DNA of 64,000 nt from an uncultured Clostridium sp. (GTDB taxonomy: Bacteria; Bacillota; Clostridia; Lachnospirales; Lachnospiraceae): contig CAMNRM010000025.1 in the NCBI GenBank assembly GCA_946553025.1, forward strand, positions 1 to 64,000. Direction: 5' to 3'. The notes under the pieces are model-generated. The model had not been told where the DNA came from, ran no database searches, and saw only the letters and a list, made by a program, of their open reading frames with translations. Both the position numbers and the translations under genes were made by a program. Of the stretch, positions 62,238 to 64,000 are shown one piece after another. Every line of letters starts with the position of its first letter. The first letter of the stretch is position 1.

Positions 62238-62759
62238 ATGATTTATTTTACCTCTGATCTGCATTTTTATCATGATAAGATAATTACACATACACAAAGA
62301 CCATTTCATAATGCAGAAGAAATGAATAAGACATTGATTCAAAAGTGGAATAATAAAGTATCCAGTAATGATGAAGTATATATTCTCGGTGATTTTACCA
62401 TGAAGGGTGCGGAGATTGCAGCCTCATGTTTGTATTCGCTGCGCGGCAAAAAATATCTTATCCGGGGAAATCACGATCGCTTTGCGGACAGTGCGGCATT
62501 TGAACCGTCATTGTTTGTTTCCATTCGGGATTATATGGAAATCACTTATCTGAATACACGTTTTATCTTATTTCACTATCCGATTGTCGAATGGAATGGT
62601 TACTGGAAAGGCGCAATTGCACTGCACGGGCATCAGCATAATCATAAAAATTATAACCTTGAAAATCGCAAAAAGGGGATTCGGCGGTATGATGTAGGGG
62701 TTGATGCAAATGATATGGAGCCGGTCAGTGCAGAAGAGATTATTCGGTTTTTCGGGTAA
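62238..62759 (+). CDS. Metallophosphoesterase family protein
   Basis: 173 residues. Calcineurin-like metal site: MIYFTSDLHFYHDK (DxH), YILGDFTMKG (GD), LIRGNHDRFA (GNHD), FILFHYPIVEWNG (H) and ALHGHQHNHKNY (GHxH). Length and motifs fit the small phage/bacterial phosphoesterases that hydrolyse phosphodiesters or phosphomonoesters. It follows the TerD-domain gene by 40 bp with an AAGGAGGGG site, and a strong terminator after it closes the cluster. Confidence 0.92.
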   Translation: MIYFTSDLHFYHDKIITHTQRPFHNAEEMNKTLIQKWNNKVSSNDEVYILGDFTMKGAEIAASCLYSLRGKKYLIRGNHDRFADSAAFEPSLFVSIRDYMEITYLNTRFILFHYPIVEWNGYWKGAIALHGHQHNHKNYNLENRKKGIRRYDVGVDANDMEPVSAEEIIRFFG

Positions 62760-62835
62760 TGGGGCAGGTAATCAAAAGTTTTTATATGAACTGGATAAAA
62801 GACGGGATATATGCTTTCGTTTAAAGTAAAAGGCA

Positions 62836-62882
62836 GCGGCTGCAAAATGGATTACCTTGTTTTGCAGCCGCAGCTTTTTTGT
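62836..62882 (+). terminator. Terminator at the end of the Ter cluster
   Basis: GCGGCTGCAAAA pairs perfectly with TTTTGCAGCCGC around a 12-nt loop, followed by CAGC and a T run. It also lies downstream of the convergent lectin gene. Confidence 0.88.
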
Positions 62883-62934
62883 TTTACTTGTTTGCTAAGT
62901 GCCGGACGAGTCTGAATATAATACGGTCAAGACA

Positions 62935-63702
62935 CTAGGGTTCTATCTCACAGATAACACCAACATATTCCGTAGAAAAGAAATCGGTTTCGTCGGCAAT
63001 ATAGTTATTTTCGCTGATATCGTTCCACTGTCCGAAACGAGAATTGGTTTTGGGGTTTTTCTGACGGTAAATCTGGGCGAAGCTTTCTTTATTGCGGTAG
63101 TCATTAGGCTCGCCGGAAGCCCAGTGGGTGTAACTCCAGCGCTCGCCGGTTACCCATTTCCAGCCGCCGTCATTATATCCGCCAATCCAGTACTGCTTTT
63201 GCGGAGCATCCTTAATCAGAGATTCGATCTCGGCCTGTTCTTCGGCAGAGGTTATGGTGACAAGATGTCCGCCCAGATTTTCGCAGAACTCTTTTGCTTC
63301 CGACCAGGTCATCCCCTGATCAATGCGGTAGTAGGCGTGACCGTCTTCATAGCAAATCGCTCCGTCAGCGACAATGGGAGGGAATTTCATCTTGCTTACC
63401 GGCTGTGTCTGGATCACACCGTTCACTGTCCAGGCACCGGTTTCATTTACAAAGTTGTTGTCAGGGGTTATTGTGTTTAAGAGGCAGTAGCCGTTAATGT
63501 CAAAGTAATAACATTCGGCAATGCCGTCGTCATTTCCGTCAATCCACTGCCAGGTTAAGAGGGGATAGCTTCCGTCATCATTCTGCCACCACCAGCCGTT
63601 AGCGTCGCTGAGCCATTGTCCGGCAAAGGAAGTCATGGAAATACAGAATACGCCAACAGCAGCGGCCGCGGCAAGGCGCAGTGTTTTCATTACATTTTTC
63701 AT
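62935..63702 (-). CDS. Secreted C-type lectin-like protein with a cell-wall-repeat-like N-terminal module
   Basis: 255 residues. Signal peptide (LRLAAAAAVGVFCISMTSFA), then an aromatic-rich module GQWLSDANGWWWQNDDGSYP, LTWQWIDGNDDGIAECYYFD and GAWTVNGV resembling choline-binding-type repeats. From ~115 a C-type lectin fold follows: AYYRIDQGMTWSEAKEFCEN, GGHLVTITSAEEQAEIESLI, YWIGGYNDGGWKWVTGERW, the EPND loop in HWASGEPNDYRN, and WND near the end. Only two of the usual four cysteines are obvious. It probably binds surface glycans. An AAGG site precedes the ATG. Confidence 0.88.
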   Translation of the reverse strand: MKNVMKTLRLAAAAAVGVFCISMTSFAGQWLSDANGWWWQNDDGSYPLLTWQWIDGNDDGIAECYYFDINGYCLLNTITPDNNFVNETGAWTVNGVIQTQPVSKMKFPPIVADGAICYEDGHAYYRIDQGMTWSEAKEFCENLGGHLVTITSAEEQAEIESLIKDAPQKQYWIGGYNDGGWKWVTGERWSYTHWASGEPNDYRNKESFAQIYRQKNPKTNSRFGQWNDISENNYIADETDFFSTEYVGVICEIEP

Positions 63703-63750
63703 AAAAATACCTTTTCCTTTCTTTTTGTATCTTTCTTTGGTTGTATCTTT

Positions 63751-63776
63751 GTTGCTGTGAACGTGTGAACAGTAAT
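63751..63776. mobile_element. Minimal GTTACTG-family element, 26 bp, with perfect 8-bp target duplication
   Basis: Starts GTTGCTGT and ends ACAGTAAT. It is flanked by identical octamers GTATCTTT at 63743-63750 and 63777-63784. It lies in the upstream region of the lectin gene and may affect its promoter. Confidence 0.8.
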
Positions 63777-64000
63777 GTATCTTTTGCTCTGTTTCGCGTA
63801 CATTTCACAGAACAAACCGATAGTTCTGAAATCATGTTATCAATCCCATAAGAATTTGTCAATCCGGTCGGCAAAAGTAAGATAAAATTGAACAAATTTG
63901 GTTTTTGCTTTCTGGTGTTATTGCGGAAAATACTATTATGTTTAAAGTTGCCGGAAGCCTTTTTTGAAGCGGGAAATTTTAAAGAAATCAAAAAAATAAA
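63777..64000. other. Upstream region of the lectin gene to the window edge
   Basis: AT-rich, no supported gene. CAGAAC-N9-GTTCTG near 63809 is a short dyad that could be a regulator site. Nothing else recognised. Confidence 0.4.

Overview
The window looks like the chromosome of a mid-GC, anaerobic Gram-positive Clostridia, most likely Lachnospiraceae. Support: strong AGGAGG-type ribosome-binding sites, a T-box leader in front of metG, the Firmicutes order gdpP-rplI-dnaB, an anaerobic ribonucleotide reductase activase, a TelA/TerD cluster of Bacillus yce type, and lipoprotein and cell-wall-repeat exported proteins. Genus is inference; there is no rRNA or tRNA gene here.

Layout. 1-3.3 kb: end of a galactitol/tagatose-type sugar operon (dehydrogenase, PfkB kinase, class II aldolase, mutarotase-like protein with a 15-bp tandem repeat). 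3.3-7.2 kb (minus): small ORF, chemoreceptor, solute-binding lipoprotein, VapBC. 7.2-17.2 kb: housekeeping (T-box/metG, TraX-like, tatD, rsmA, nagB, a large repeat-rich protein, nrdG-like activase, tadA). 17.3-19.0 kb: exported cell-wall-repeat and BspA-type proteins, the second inside ~39-bp inverted repeats. 19.4-24.5 kb: gdpP-rplI-dnaB-Sua5.

24.7-35.0 kb is a degraded genomic island: a subtilase cut by an IS1380-family element, the tail of a large serine recombinase, an intact very AT-rich four-gene operon (XRE regulator, DNA methyltransferase, double-GHKL kinase-like protein, receiver-domain protein), a 3' fragment of the same IS, a 5'-truncated SPFH/GYF_2 gene and a KilA-N pseudogene. 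The four-gene operon is the best candidate here for an undescribed system: DNA modification joined to a two-component-like relay, behind a self-regulated promoter.

35-48.4 kb is accessory: LysR/aldo-keto reductase/cupin, a HicAB pair with a broken toxin, an ABC exporter lying between duplicated hicB ends, a lactococcin-972-like bacteriocin with two paralogous membrane proteins, a secreted C39-like protein, and a BlaI/M56 pair. 48.6-62.8 kb is a large TelA/TerD stress cluster (trypsin-like protease, YceG, TelA, five TerD-domain proteins, Ca2+-type P-ATPase, HAD, AIM24, phosphoesterase). The window ends with a secreted C-type lectin protein.

Scattered between genes is a family of very short elements with GTTACTG...CAGTAAC ends. 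Two copies have perfect 8-bp flanking direct repeats and one a 7/8 match, so they look like a mobile MITE-like family. No partner transposase is visible in the window.
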